Assembly (NCBI RefSeq): GCF_014217625.1
Contig: NZ_CP043641.1
Coordinates: 3,782,001-3,846,000 of the forward strand
DNA from: Leifsonia shinshuensis
GTDB lineage: Bacteria > Actinomycetota > Actinomycetes > Actinomycetales > Microbacteriaceae
DNA: 64,000 bases
Direction of reading: 5' to 3'
This document shows, piece after piece, positions 23,862-32,752 of the stretch. The position numbers and the translations under genes are program-made. The notes under the pieces were generated by a model, which was not told where the DNA came from, ran no database searches, and saw nothing but the letters and a program-made list of their open reading frames with translations. The stretch's first letter is position 1. The number at the start of each line of letters is the position of its first letter.

Positions 23862-24884
23862 TCAGCCCGTCGACGCCCGCACGACGAGCTCGGCGGGCAG
23901 CTCCTGCGTCTCCGGCGCGTCTCCGCCGTCGATGAGCGACAGCAGGAGGCGCGCCGCCACGGAGCCGAGGAGGTCGCCGGGGAGGGCGACGCTGGTCAGG
24001 GCGGGCGCCGTGACCGCGGAGGCGGGGAGGTCGTCGAAGCCGGCGACCGCGATGTCCTCCGGGACCCGCAGCCCGGCGCGTGCGCACGCGGCGAGCACGC
24101 CGTGCGCGAGGGTGTCGGAGGCCGCGATCACCGCGGTCGCGCCCGCGGCCCGCCAGGCGGGGAGGGCGACCTCCGCGGCCGCCATCGCCTCCGCGATATC
24201 CGGGCGGCTGCTGACCGGCGGGGTGGTGAGGAGTGTCATCCCGCGTCGGCCGGCCTCGGCCTCCAGCAGGCTGCGGCGCAGCTCGTAGGTCGCGGCCGGG
24301 GTCGAGCCGTCCAAGTAGCCGATCACGGTGTGACCGCGCTCGGCGAGGTGCGCGATCAGCGCGCGGACGCCGGAGGCGAGGTCGTAGTTGACCGTCGGGG
24401 CGCGGTCCTCCAGGCCTGGGGCGTCCAGCAGCACCACAGGGACCCCCGCGGGCGCGTCGTCCAGGAACGCCACGGTCGGCGCGGAGACCAGCAGTCCGGC
24501 GGGCCGCAGCGCGGCGAGCCGGTGCACGTCCGCCACGGTCGGCTGCGCTCCGGTCGGGGAGGCGAAGAGCAGGAGCTGGAAGCGCGAGCCGAGGGTCTCC
24601 TGCACCGCGTTGATCACCCGGCCGAAGAACGGGTTCGGGAGGTCGGGGGCGAGCAGTACGACGAGATCGCTGGTGCCGCGGGCCAGCGCGCTCGCGGTGC
24701 TGTCGACCACGTAGCCGAGCTCGGCGACGGCGGCGCGCACGCGCTCGGCGTTCTCGTCCGAGATCCGGCCGCGGTGCTTGCCGTTGACCACGAGCGAGAC
24801 GGCGGCGATGCTCGTGCCTGCGCGCTCGGCGACCATGGCCGCGGTGACCCGCTTGCGGGGCGGAGGCGGGGGCGGCGTCGACAC
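23862..24884 (-). CDS. LacI-family repressor of nucleoside operon 1
   Basis: This 340-residue regulator has a Pro-rich start, then VTAAMVAERAGTSIAAVSLV as the helix-turn-helix, the hinge DSTASALARGTSD, and the sugar-binding core ending in VPEDIAVAGFDDLPAS. The GTG at 24884 has TACGAT six bases upstream, so it is probably leaderless; an ATG further upstream would cross the operators. It is divergent from nucleoside hydrolase, MFS and ribokinase genes, and two matching operator sequences lie on their promoter. Confidence 0.9.
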   Translation of the reverse strand: MSTPPPPPPRKRVTAAMVAERAGTSIAAVSLVVNGKHRGRISDENAERVRAAVAELGYVVDSTASALARGTSDLVVLLAPDLPNPFFGRVINAVQETLGSRFQLLLFASPTGAQPTVADVHRLAALRPAGLLVSAPTVAFLDDAPAGVPVVLLDAPGLEDRAPTVNYDLASGVRALIAHLAERGHTVIGYLDGSTPAATYELRRSLLEAEAGRRGMTLLTTPPVSSRPDIAEAMAAAEVALPAWRAAGATAVIAASDTLAHGVLAACARAGLRVPEDIAVAGFDDLPASAVTAPALTSVALPGDLLGSVAARLLLSLIDGGDAPETQELPAELVVRASTG

Positions 24885-24890
24885 CCGTCC

Positions 24891-24896
24891 ATCGTA
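24891..24896 (-). promoter_or_regulatory. -10 box for leaderless lacI-type mRNA
   Basis: TACGAT on the minus strand ends six bases before the GTG at 24884. Confidence 0.4.
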
Positions 24897-24912
24897 GCGA
24901 GGGCCGGTCCGT

Positions 24913-24941
24913 TTGCGCGTCAAGCGTTTTAGGTTTATCGT
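24913..24941 (+). promoter_or_regulatory. Promoter of nucleoside operon 1
   Basis: TTGCGC (24913-24918) and TATCGT (24936-24941) are 17 bases apart. One operator copy fills most of the spacer and the second starts directly after the -10 box. Confidence 0.6.
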
Positions 24942-24954
24942 GTCAAACGTTTTA
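24919..24954. promoter_or_regulatory. Twin LacI operators
   Basis: GTCAAGCGTTTTA (24919-24931) and GTCAAACGTTTTA (24942-24954) are direct repeats with one difference and a 23-base period. Each is centred on an AA(A/G)CGTTT pseudo-palindrome with the central CG of LacI sites. The period places both on nearly the same DNA face, and they bracket the -10 box. Confidence 0.65.
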
Positions 24955-24984
24955 CGTTCCTCGAAGAAGCGGAGGCTCCACCCG

Positions 24985-25986
24985 ATGGAGAAGATCATCC
25001 TCGACTGCGATCCCGGTCACGACGACGCGATCGCGCTCATGCTCGCTCACGGAAATCCGGAGATCGAGCTGCTCGCCGTGACCACCGTCGCGGGCAACCA
25101 GACCCTCGACAAGGTCACCCGTAACGCGCTCTCCGTCGCGCGGGTGGCGGGCATCGCCGGCGTCCCGTTCGCCTCCGGCGCCGACCGGCCACTGGTGCGC
25201 CCGATCGAGGTCGCGCCCGACATCCACGGCGAGTCCGGCCTGGACGGGCCGGTCCTCCCCGAGCCGGTGATCGAGCTCGACGGCCGGCACGCGGTCGACC
25301 TCATCGTGGAGACCGTGATGGCGCACGAGCCCGGCACCATCACGCTGGTCCCGACCGGCGCGCTGACCAACATCGCCCTCGCGGTTCGCCGCGAGCCGCG
25401 GATCGTGGAGCGGGTCAAGGAGGTCGTCCTGATGGGCGGCGGCGTCCACGTCGGCAACTGGAGCCCGGTCGCGGAGTTCAACATCGTCATCGACCCGGAG
25501 GCCGCGGACATCGTGTTCAGCGCCGGGTGGAAGGTCGTGATGGTCGGCCTCGACCTCACCCACCAGGCCCTCGCGACTCCGGAGGTCCGCGAGCGGATCG
25601 CCGCGGTCGGCACCGCCCCTGCCCGCTTCGTCGGCGAGCTGCTCGATTTCTTCGGGAAGACCTACTCGGAAGCGCAGGGCTTCGACAGCCCGCCCGTCCA
25701 CGACCCGTGCGCCGTCGCGTACGTGATCGACCCCACCATCGTCCGCGCCGAGCGGATGCCGATCGCGATCGAGACGCAGGGGCGCCTGACCACCGGGATG
25801 ACCGTGGCCGACCGCCGCGGCCCCGTGCCGGACGACTGCGTGACCTGGGCCGCGCTCGACCTCGACCACGAGCGGTTCTGGGGGCTGATCGCGGACGCGC
25901 TGGAGCGGATCGGGGACCCGGAGGCGGCGGATGCCGCCGCGACCGCCGCCATGCCGGCCGCCACCGCGACCGGAGCCGTCGCATGA
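24985..25986 (+). CDS. Inosine-uridine-type nucleoside hydrolase (NH1)
   Basis: The 333-residue enzyme carries the calcium-binding N-terminal motif ILDCDPGHDDA (Asp7, 9, 13, 14), VPTGALTNIA, MGGGVHVGNWSP, AEFNIVIDPEA and the catalytic VHDPCAVAYVID. It splits nucleosides into base and ribose in the cytoplasm. GGAGG lies ahead of the ATG at 24985. Its stop overlaps the MFS start (ATGA), and a ribokinase follows, so the released ribose is phosphorylated directly. The intact HDP motif suggests a purine or broad preference, but specificity cannot be read. Confidence 0.92.
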   Translation: MEKIILDCDPGHDDAIALMLAHGNPEIELLAVTTVAGNQTLDKVTRNALSVARVAGIAGVPFASGADRPLVRPIEVAPDIHGESGLDGPVLPEPVIELDGRHAVDLIVETVMAHEPGTITLVPTGALTNIALAVRREPRIVERVKEVVLMGGGVHVGNWSPVAEFNIVIDPEAADIVFSAGWKVVMVGLDLTHQALATPEVRERIAAVGTAPARFVGELLDFFGKTYSEAQGFDSPPVHDPCAVAYVIDPTIVRAERMPIAIETQGRLTTGMTVADRRGPVPDDCVTWAALDLDHERFWGLIADALERIGDPEAADAAATAAMPAATATGAVA

Positions 25987-27419
25987 CCGCCCCCGCCGCC
26001 ACCTCCACCCCGACCGGCCGCCCGGTCCGCATCGCCGCCCTCACCGCAGCCCTGCTCGCCGCGTGCGTCGCCTTCCAGCTCAACGCGAGCATGCTCAGCC
26101 CCGTCCTCGTGACGATGGCGCGCGAGCTGCACAGCGACGACGCCACCATCGGCCTCTCGCAGACCCTGTTCTTCACCGTGGCCGCGGTGTTCTCGCTGTT
26201 CCTGCCGCGCCTCAGCGACATCTTCGGCCGCAAGCGCGTGCTCATCGGGATGCTCGTCGTCATGTTCGCGGGAAGCATCGTGGCCGCGCTCGCCCTCAAC
26301 GTGGAGATGCTTTTCGTCGGCCGCATCGTGCAGGGCGTCGCCGGTCCGGTCGTCCCGATCTGCCTGCTGATGCTGCGCTCCGAGATCTCCGATCCGCGCC
26401 GCTACGGCGCTGCGATGGGCCTCCTCACCGCGGTCAACGGCGGCATCGCCGGCATCGACGCGATCGCGGGCGGCTGGCTCGCGACGGCGTTCGGCTTCCG
26501 CTCGGTGTTCTGGGTGATCGCCGCCGTCACGGTCGTCGCCGTGGTCATGCTCGCCGCCTGGGGCGTCGAGTCGCGGCCGTCGGAGGGCGTCCGGATGGAC
26601 TGGTGGGGCGTGCTCCCGCTGGCCCTCTCGCTCGCCGCGCTGCTGACCGGCCTCAACGAGGCGGGCAAGCTGGCCGCCGCGAACTGGCTGCTCGTCGGCG
26701 GGTCGCTGCTGGTCGCCGTGCTCGCGTTCGCCGCGTTCTGGACGATCGAGAACCGCCGGAGCGAGCCGCTCATCCCGACCCCGTACCTCAAGCCGCGCTC
26801 CACCTGGGCGCTGCTGCTCACCACCCTGCTGACGATGACCGGTGTCTTCGCCGTCGTCAACGGCCTGGTGACCTCCATCGCCCAGAACCCGGACGCCGGT
26901 TTCGGGATGGCGCCGGACCTCGCGTCGCTCGCCTTCCTCACCCCGTACGCGCTGGTCGGCTGGGCGGTCGGCCCGCTCGCCGGGCGCCTCGCTCCGACGC
27001 TCGGCTACCGCCGCATCCTCCGGATCGGCCTGGCCGGCAGCGTGATCGGGACGCTGATCATGGCGTTCGTCGGTGTGCACTCGCTCCCGGTGCTGATCGC
27101 TGCGACCGTGCTGCTCGGCATCACCTACGCGGGCATCGCGAACATCATGCTGAACGGGCTGGGGATCGTGCTCTCGCCTGCCGCGAACCCGGGCTTCCTG
27201 CCCGGCCTCAACGCGGGCGCGTTCAACCTCGGCGCCGGGCTCAGCTTCGCGCTGCTTCCGGCGATCCAGATCGCGACAGGCGCGACGGGTCACTCGACGA
27301 CCGGGTACTCTGCGGGGATGATCCTCGGTGCTGTCATCACTGCTGCGGCGCTCGCCGTCTCGTTCCTGATCCCGCGTCCGGCCTCGGCCGAGGTCGCCGC
27401 AGCGGAGGCCACCCGGTGA
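25983..27419 (+). CDS. MFS transporter, probable nucleoside importer
   Basis: The 478-residue protein has twelve to fourteen hydrophobic helices and the major-facilitator loop motif RLSDIFGRKRVLIG between helices 2 and 3. It resembles the drug/proton antiporter-like branch in length, but its position between nucleoside hydrolase and ribokinase genes, with ATGA and GTGA overlaps on both sides, argues for uptake of the nucleoside substrate. Export of the freed base is an alternative. The specificity is inferred from context only. Confidence 0.85.
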   Translation: MTAPAATSTPTGRPVRIAALTAALLAACVAFQLNASMLSPVLVTMARELHSDDATIGLSQTLFFTVAAVFSLFLPRLSDIFGRKRVLIGMLVVMFAGSIVAALALNVEMLFVGRIVQGVAGPVVPICLLMLRSEISDPRRYGAAMGLLTAVNGGIAGIDAIAGGWLATAFGFRSVFWVIAAVTVVAVVMLAAWGVESRPSEGVRMDWWGVLPLALSLAALLTGLNEAGKLAAANWLLVGGSLLVAVLAFAAFWTIENRRSEPLIPTPYLKPRSTWALLLTTLLTMTGVFAVVNGLVTSIAQNPDAGFGMAPDLASLAFLTPYALVGWAVGPLAGRLAPTLGYRRILRIGLAGSVIGTLIMAFVGVHSLPVLIAATVLLGITYAGIANIMLNGLGIVLSPAANPGFLPGLNAGAFNLGAGLSFALLPAIQIATGATGHSTTGYSAGMILGAVITAAALAVSFLIPRPASAEVAAAEATR

Positions 27420-28333
27420 CGACGGGCAGGATCGTCGTCGTCGGTTCGCTCAACGCCGACCTGGTCGTCCGGACCGAACGGTTCCCCCGGGCGGGCGAGA
27501 CCGTCGCCGGCGGCGACCTGCGGGTCGGCGCCGGCGGCAAGGGCGCGAACCAGGCCGTCGCGGCAGGCCGCCTCGGCGGCGACGTCGCGATGGTCGGCGC
27601 GGTCGGGGCCGACGGCCACGGCGACCTGCTCCGCGCTGCCGTGGCGGGCGCGGGGGTGGACACCTCCGCGCTGGCCGTCCGCGACGCCATCCCGACCGGG
27701 ACGGCGCTGATCACCGTGGACGCGCACGGCGAGAACACGATCGTGGTGTCGGCCGGCGCCAACGGCACGCTCGCGCCGCACGACCTCCCCGACGGCGCGT
27801 TCGACGGCGCGGCGGTGCTCGGCCTGTGCCTGGAGGTGCCGGTGGAGACCGTGCGCACAGCCGCCGAGCGTGCTCGCGCCGCCACGGCGACCGTCGTGCT
27901 CAACCCGTCGCCGTTCGGAGAGGCCGCGCCCGCGCTCGTGCCGCTCGCCGACGTCCTGCTCGTCAACGAGGGCGAGGCGGAGACGCTGCTCGGCCTCGCG
28001 TCCGGCGCGGTCGCGTCCGCTCCGGCGTCGGTGCGCGACGGCTTCGCCGCGCTGGGCGTCGCCCGGGCGGTCGTGACCCGCGGCGCCGACGGCTGCCTGG
28101 TCGTCGACGGCGCGGCCGAGCCCGCCGCCGTTCCCGCGGTGCGCGTCGACGCGGTCGACACGACCGGGGCAGGCGACGCCTTCATGGGTTCGCTGCTCGT
28201 CCGCCTGGCGAGCGGGGACTCCGTGCTCGACGCCGCGCGCTTCGCGGTCGGCGTCGGCGCCTACGCGGCCGCCCACGCCGGCGCGCAGGACTCGTACCCG
28301 ACCCCGGACGAGCTGGCGGCGTTCCTGGCCTGA
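27416..28333 (+). CDS. rbsK: Ribokinase (PfkB family)
   Basis: The 305-residue kinase has the ribokinase start VVVGSLNADLVVRTERFPRA, the sugar-binding GGKGANQAVAAGRLGG and the ATP/anion-hole motif VDTTGAGDAF with catalytic Asp254. It converts ribose to ribose 5-phosphate, completing nucleoside use by this operon. The GTG start overlaps the MFS stop by four bases. The paralogue encoded at 30645 serves the second nucleoside operon. Confidence 0.92.
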   Translation: MTTGRIVVVGSLNADLVVRTERFPRAGETVAGGDLRVGAGGKGANQAVAAGRLGGDVAMVGAVGADGHGDLLRAAVAGAGVDTSALAVRDAIPTGTALITVDAHGENTIVVSAGANGTLAPHDLPDGAFDGAAVLGLCLEVPVETVRTAAERARAATATVVLNPSPFGEAAPALVPLADVLLVNEGEAETLLGLASGAVASAPASVRDGFAALGVARAVVTRGADGCLVVDGAAEPAAVPAVRVDAVDTTGAGDAFMGSLLVRLASGDSVLDAARFAVGVGAYAAAHAGAQDSYPTPDELAAFLA

Positions 28334-28386
28334 CCGCCGCAGACCCCGCGGTCGTAGGGTGGCACCGAGCGACCGAGGAGGCCATC

Positions 28387-29763
28387 GTGAGCACTGCCGA
28401 GTTGGAGGTCGACCTGCTCGTCGTCGGGTGGGGCAAGGCGGGCAAGACGCTCGCCCGGCGCTACGCGACGGCGGGGCGTTCCGTCGCGCTGGTCGAACGG
28501 GATCCCGCGATGTACGGCGGCACCTGCATCAACATCGCCTGCGTGCCGACCAAGAACCTGGTCGTCGCGGCCGAGGCGCGGCGGCCCGACGACGACCCGC
28601 AGGGGTACTTCACGGCCGCGGTGGCGGGCCGCGACGAACTGGTGCACGGACTCAACGCGGCGAACCACCGGATGCTCGAGGGCCTCGCGACGCTGGTCGA
28701 CGGCACGGCGCGCTTCATCGGCCCGCGCCAGGTCGACGTGCGCACCGCCGACGGCGAGGCACTGACCATCCGAGCGGCCGCCGTGGTGATCGGCACCGGC
28801 ACCGTCCCGGCCCGGCCGGAGCTGCCGGGACTCGACCTCCCCGGCGTCTACGACTCCACGACCATCCAGCACGCCGAGCCGTTCCCGCGCCGGCTCGCGG
28901 TCATCGGCGGCGGCTTCGTCGGGCTGGAGTTCGCCGGCATGTTCCAGCGGTTCGGGTCGCAGGTGACCGTGCTCGATCCGCGTCCCGACATCCTGCCGCG
29001 GCTCGAGCCGGTGGTGGTCGAGACGGTGCGAGAGGTGCTGGGCGCCCACGGCGTGACGCTGCGGACGAGCACCCGGGTCAGCGCTGTCGAGCGCGCCCCG
29101 GAGGGGCTGCGCGTTCTGCTGGAGGACGGCGCCGTCGAGGTCGACGCCGTGCTGGTCGCCACCGGCCGCACTCCCGTGACCGCCGACCTCGGGCTGGAGA
29201 GCGCGGGAGTCGACGTCGACGACCGGGGCTACATCCGGGTGGACGACCGGCTCCGCACCTCGGCGGACGGCGTGTTCGCGGTCGGGGACGTCAACGGCGG
29301 TCCGCAGTTCACCTACATCTCCCTCGACGACAACCGGGTGGTGTGGGACCAGCTCGCGGGGGAGGGCCGGCGCACGACGGCCGATCGCGTGGCCGTGCCG
29401 AACACGACTTTCATCACGCCGCCGCTGTCGCAGGTCGGGCTCACCCCCGCCGAGGCCAGGCGGCGCGGACACGACGTGCTCTACGCCGCCAAGAAGGTCG
29501 CGGCCATCGCCGCGATGCCGCGGCCCAAGATCCTGGGCGACGCCGACGGCGTGATCACCTTCACGGTCGACGCGGCCTCCCGGCGGCTCCTCGGCGCGAC
29601 GCTGTTCTGCGTCGATTCGCAGGAGGTCATCAACCTGGTGGCGCTCGCGATGCGCGCCGGCGTCACGGCGGACGAACTGATGAACGGGATCTGGACCCAC
29701 CCGTCCAGCACCGAGGCGCTCAACGAAGTGCTCGCCGAGCTCGCCCCCTACGACGAGGGCTGA
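28387..29763 (+). CDS. RclA-like pyridine nucleotide-disulfide oxidoreductase
   Basis: The 458-residue flavoprotein has the FAD dinucleotide fold near the start (LLVVGWGKAGKTLARRYA), a redox disulfide Cys47/Cys52 in GGTCINIACVPTKNL, the NAD-binding GGGFVGLEFAGMFQRFG, and a C-terminal dimer domain. The C-I-N-I-A-C motif and QFTYISLDDNRVV are closest to RclA, the E. coli reactive-chlorine resistance and Cu(II) reductase enzyme, rather than to lipoamide dehydrogenase. GAGGAGG lies ahead of the GTG. It stands alone, ending three bases before the convergent gene. Confidence 0.85.
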   Translation: MSTAELEVDLLVVGWGKAGKTLARRYATAGRSVALVERDPAMYGGTCINIACVPTKNLVVAAEARRPDDDPQGYFTAAVAGRDELVHGLNAANHRMLEGLATLVDGTARFIGPRQVDVRTADGEALTIRAAAVVIGTGTVPARPELPGLDLPGVYDSTTIQHAEPFPRRLAVIGGGFVGLEFAGMFQRFGSQVTVLDPRPDILPRLEPVVVETVREVLGAHGVTLRTSTRVSAVERAPEGLRVLLEDGAVEVDAVLVATGRTPVTADLGLESAGVDVDDRGYIRVDDRLRTSADGVFAVGDVNGGPQFTYISLDDNRVVWDQLAGEGRRTTADRVAVPNTTFITPPLSQVGLTPAEARRRGHDVLYAAKKVAAIAAMPRPKILGDADGVITFTVDAASRRLLGATLFCVDSQEVINLVALAMRAGVTADELMNGIWTHPSSTEALNEVLAELAPYDEG

Positions 29764-29766
29764 GCC

Positions 29767-30387
29767 TCAGACCGTGTGGTGCGACGCGGCGGCGAGCGGG
29801 ACGTGCCAGCGGAACCGGAGCGACAGCATCCGGAAGGCGAAGACCAGCGCGGCGACCGCGGCCTCCGTCCACGGGTTGTAGCCGCCAACGCTCCAGACCA
29901 CGACGATGATCGCCGCCCCGAGCATCGCCGGCACGGCGTAGAGGTCGTGCGGATCGAAGAGCTGCGGGTCGCGGTTGGCGACGACGTCGCGGAGGAGACC
30001 GCCGCCGACCGCGGTGGTCACGCCGAGCACGCCGGCCGCGATGGGATTGGCGCCACGCTCCAGCGCGATGACCGTGCCCGTGATGCAGAACAGCGCGAGC
30101 CCGCCGCCGTCGAAGACGAGCAGCGTCCGCGGGAACCGTGCGACGGCCCCGAACAGGAAGTAGACCAGCACGGCGGCGACGACCGGCGGCGCCAGGTAGA
30201 TCGGGTTGGCGAAGGCGTTCGGTGTGACGCCGAGGATGACGTCCCGGATCACGCCGCCGCCGAGGCCGGTCAGCGAGCCGAGCAGCAGGGACCCGATCAC
30301 GTCGAAGCCGCGCCGGGCGGCCAGCAGGCTGCCGGAGATGGCGAAGAAGAACGTGCCGAGGAGGTCCAGCACGAGGGGCACCACCAT
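29767..30387 (-). CDS. UPF0126 / TRIC-type membrane channel protein
   Basis: The 206-residue protein has about seven hydrophobic helices in two inverted repeats. Each repeat carries the family's glycine-rich and Arg-Asp motif (LTGLGGGVIRDVILG and TTAVGGGLLRDVVAN). Bacterial UPF0126 members are related to trimeric intracellular cation channels and may conduct cations. It is convergent with the RclA-like gene, with only three bases between them and no terminator visible. Confidence 0.88.
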   Translation of the reverse strand: MVVPLVLDLLGTFFFAISGSLLAARRGFDVIGSLLLGSLTGLGGGVIRDVILGVTPNAFANPIYLAPPVVAAVLVYFLFGAVARFPRTLLVFDGGGLALFCITGTVIALERGANPIAAGVLGVTTAVGGGLLRDVVANRDPQLFDPHDLYAVPAMLGAAIIVVVWSVGGYNPWTEAAVAALVFAFRMLSLRFRWHVPLAAASHHTV

Positions 30388-30535
30388 CAGGCCACTCTCT
30401 CATGGAACGCGACGCGGGGAGAAGGAGACCGGTGCCCTCGCGCTGCGCCTCGCCGTTTCGGATGCCCTGGATCGATTCCCGAGATGAACCAGTGTTCGCC
30501 TGGCGGAGCGCGGGAACGCATCGGGAGGGCTGTGG

Positions 30536-30565
30536 TTGACGGGGCGAGCCCGGCCGGTCTATGTT
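30536..30565 (+). promoter_or_regulatory. Promoter of nucleoside/ECF operon
   Basis: TTGACG (30536-30541) and TATGTT (30560-30565) are 18 bases apart. The predicted start, near 30572, lies just before a palindrome and a direct repeat. Confidence 0.6.
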
Positions 30566-30582
30566 TGCGTATCAGCACCGAG

Positions 30583-30610
30583 CTACGCGCGTAGACAATG
30601 CGCGTAGACA
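30583..30610. promoter_or_regulatory. Operator: palindrome plus direct repeat
   Basis: CTACGCGCGTAG (30583-30594) is a perfect 12-bp palindrome with central CG. GCGCGTAGACA occurs at 30587-30597 and again at 30600-30610, 13 bases later. This lies just after the transcription start, the position expected for the LacI protein encoded within the operon (31616). Confidence 0.55.
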
Positions 30611-30644
30611 GTGCCGAATGGCAGCCTTGATGGAGAGGAACCCC

Positions 30645-31619
30645 GTGGAACGTTTCGACGACGAGCGCACGACCGCCGCCGCCTGCGTCGTGGTCCTGGG
30701 GTCCGCCAACATCGACTCCTACGTCTACCTCGACCGCTTCCCGCAGCCCGGCGAGACCGTCTTCGGCACGGCCGGCCGCCGCGGCCTCGGCGGCAAGGGC
30801 GCGAACCAGGCTGTCGCGGCCGCCCTGATCGGCGCGGCGACGAGCTTCCTCGGCCAGGTCGGCGCCGACGACGGCGGCGCATTCGTGCGCGACACGCTCG
30901 CCGGCTATGGCGTGGACACCTCCGGCCTCCGGGTCTCGCCGACCGCCGTCACCGGCAGCGCCCAGATCACCGTGGACGCCGCGGGCGAGAACACCATCGT
31001 GGTCGTCTCGGGGGCGAACGCCGAAGCTGGACCCGACATCCTGGGGCCGGAGAGCGCCGCGCTCGATGTGCCTGCCGGTTCCATCGGCCTCGCGCAGGGC
31101 GAGCTGCCCGCGGAGGCCGTTGCCGCGTTCGCCCGCGCGCTCGCCGCGCGCGGCCTCCGGTTCATCCTCAACCTCGCCCCGGTGATCGACATCGCGCCCG
31201 ACGCCCTCCGGCTCGCCGACCCGCTGATCGTCAACGAGTCCGAGGCGCTGGCCCTGCTCGCGCGCGACGGCGATCCCCGGTCGTTCGGGACCGCCGACGC
31301 GCTCGACGCTGCCCGCCGGCTGGCCGGCACCGTCGCGGAGTCCGTCGTCATCACCCTCGGCGCGGACGGCGCCGTCGCGGCGACGGGCGACCGCCAGTGG
31401 CACCAGCCCGCCCCGGTCCCGGCCGTCGTCGTGGACACGACCGGAGCAGGCGACGCCTTCGTCGGGGCGCTGGCCGCCGCCCTCGCCGGCGGCGCCGACC
31501 TCGAGACCGCCGTGGGCCGGGGCGCCGCCGCAGGCTCGGCCGCGGTGGCCGCGCTCGGCACCGTCGACTCCTACGACGCTCTGCGCGCGCTCGCCCAGGA
31601 CGGGGTGGTGGTCCCGTGA
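30645..31619 (+). CDS. rbsK: Ribokinase-like PfkB kinase (second copy)
   Basis: This 324-residue kinase matches ribokinase across its length: VVLGSANIDSYVYLDRFPQP, GLGGKGANQAVAAALIGA and VDTTGAGDAFVGA with catalytic Asp270. It is distinct from the copy at 27416 and carries an extra N-terminal stretch of about 15 residues. I chose the GTG at 30645, six bases behind GGAGAGGA; an ATG at 30630 has no such site. Its role would be to phosphorylate ribose released by the two hydrolases encoded at the operon's end. Its stop overlaps the LacI start (GTGA). Confidence 0.88.
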   Translation: MERFDDERTTAAACVVVLGSANIDSYVYLDRFPQPGETVFGTAGRRGLGGKGANQAVAAALIGAATSFLGQVGADDGGAFVRDTLAGYGVDTSGLRVSPTAVTGSAQITVDAAGENTIVVVSGANAEAGPDILGPESAALDVPAGSIGLAQGELPAEAVAAFARALAARGLRFILNLAPVIDIAPDALRLADPLIVNESEALALLARDGDPRSFGTADALDAARRLAGTVAESVVITLGADGAVAATGDRQWHQPAPVPAVVVDTTGAGDAFVGALAAALAGGADLETAVGRGAAAGSAAVAALGTVDSYDALRALAQDGVVVP

Positions 31620-32632
31620 GCCCCCGCGCCGGCCGGGTCACCCGCGAGGACGTCGCCCGGGAGGCCGGGACGTCCACCGCGGTCGTCAGCTACGTCATCA
31701 ACAACGGCCCGCGCCCGGTGTCCGAGGCGACCCGGCGCCGCGTGCTCGACGCCATCGAGAAGGTCGGCTACGAGCCCGACACGATCGCGCAAGCGCTCGC
31801 CTCCGGTGTCACCGGCACCTACGGCCTGATCGTCCCCGACATCTCCAACCCGTTCTTCGCCGCGCTCGCCCACGAGCTGGAGGACGCCACGTCCGAGGCC
31901 GGCCGCGTGGTCCTGCTCGGCGACGCGGCGGAGAGCAAGGCGCGCGAGACCGAGCTCCTGAAGACCTTCGCCCGGCGCCGCGTCGACGGGCTCCTGTTCG
32001 TCGGCGTCGACAACGCCCCTGACCTCGCCCCGTTCGCAGGCAACCAGGTCCCGGTCGTGGTGCTCGACCGCGTCGACCCGCACCAGACCGCGTCGTCGGT
32101 GGCGGTCGACAACATCGGCGCCGCGCGCGACGTCACCGAGCACCTTCTGGAGCACGGCTACACCGACCTCGGCATCATCGCCGGGCCGCGCCATCTCTAC
32201 ACCGGGCAGGACCGGTACGAGGGCTGGCGGCAGGCGCTCGCCTCCGCCGGGATCGAACCGGACGCGCGCTGGGTCGTCGAGGCGCCGTTCACGCGCCGCG
32301 GCGGTCTGGAGGCCGGCCGTGCCCTCCTCGCCAGCGCGGACCGACCCCGCGCGGTCTTCGCCTCCAACGAGCAGCAGGCGATCGGCCTGCTCGCGGCGGC
32401 GGCGGAGCTCGGCGTGCGCGTCCCCGACGACCTCGCCGTGATCTCCTTCGACGGCACCGAGGCCTCCGACTACACCGTCCCGAAGCTCTCGGGAGCCGTT
32501 CAGCCGCTCGCCGACATCGCCCGCACCGCGGTCGCGATGCTCGCGGCGGCGTCGGACGGCGCAGCCCCCTCCTCCCTGGTCGTGACGCACGAACTGCGCA
32601 TCCGGCCCTCCTGCGGCCCCCACAAGGACTGA
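31616..32632 (+). CDS. LacI-family regulator within the nucleoside/ECF operon
   Basis: The 338-residue protein has the helix-turn-helix VTREDVAREAGTSTAVVSYV, hinge PDTIAQALASGVTGT and a ribose-binding-protein-like core (IVPDISNPFFAALAHELE; FASNEQQAIGLLAAA; VPDDLAVISFDGTEAS). It resembles PurR/RbsR-type regulators. It is translationally coupled to the ribokinase and 120 bases ahead of the ECF transporter genes, so the regulator is likely controlled by its own operator at 30583-30610. Confidence 0.9.
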   Translation: MSPRAGRVTREDVAREAGTSTAVVSYVINNGPRPVSEATRRRVLDAIEKVGYEPDTIAQALASGVTGTYGLIVPDISNPFFAALAHELEDATSEAGRVVLLGDAAESKARETELLKTFARRRVDGLLFVGVDNAPDLAPFAGNQVPVVVLDRVDPHQTASSVAVDNIGAARDVTEHLLEHGYTDLGIIAGPRHLYTGQDRYEGWRQALASAGIEPDARWVVEAPFTRRGGLEAGRALLASADRPRAVFASNEQQAIGLLAAAAELGVRVPDDLAVISFDGTEASDYTVPKLSGAVQPLADIARTAVAMLAAASDGAAPSSLVVTHELRIRPSCGPHKD

Positions 32633-32689
32633 CGCCGCACCCGACCCACCCGCCCCGCCCGCATCACGCACCACCAGTACCCCCTCGAA

Positions 32690-32721
32690 GCACCGGCCCT
32701 CACCGACCCCGGGCCCGGTGC
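32690..32721 (+). promoter_or_regulatory. Hairpin before the ECF transporter genes
   Basis: GCACCGGCCC (32690-32699) can pair with 32711-32721 with one bulged base and an 11-base loop, in the 120-base gap between the regulator and ECF genes. It could mark mRNA processing or attenuation. The gap is otherwise C-rich and free of a clear promoter. Confidence 0.4.
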
Positions 32722-32752
32722 ACGTCAACGACGACAACGAAAGGCATCTCCC

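Noticed and set aside
25662-27293. A long minus-strand open frame across the MFS gene
   Set aside because: No conserved motifs; the opposite strand encodes overlapping nucleoside hydrolase, MFS and ribokinase genes.
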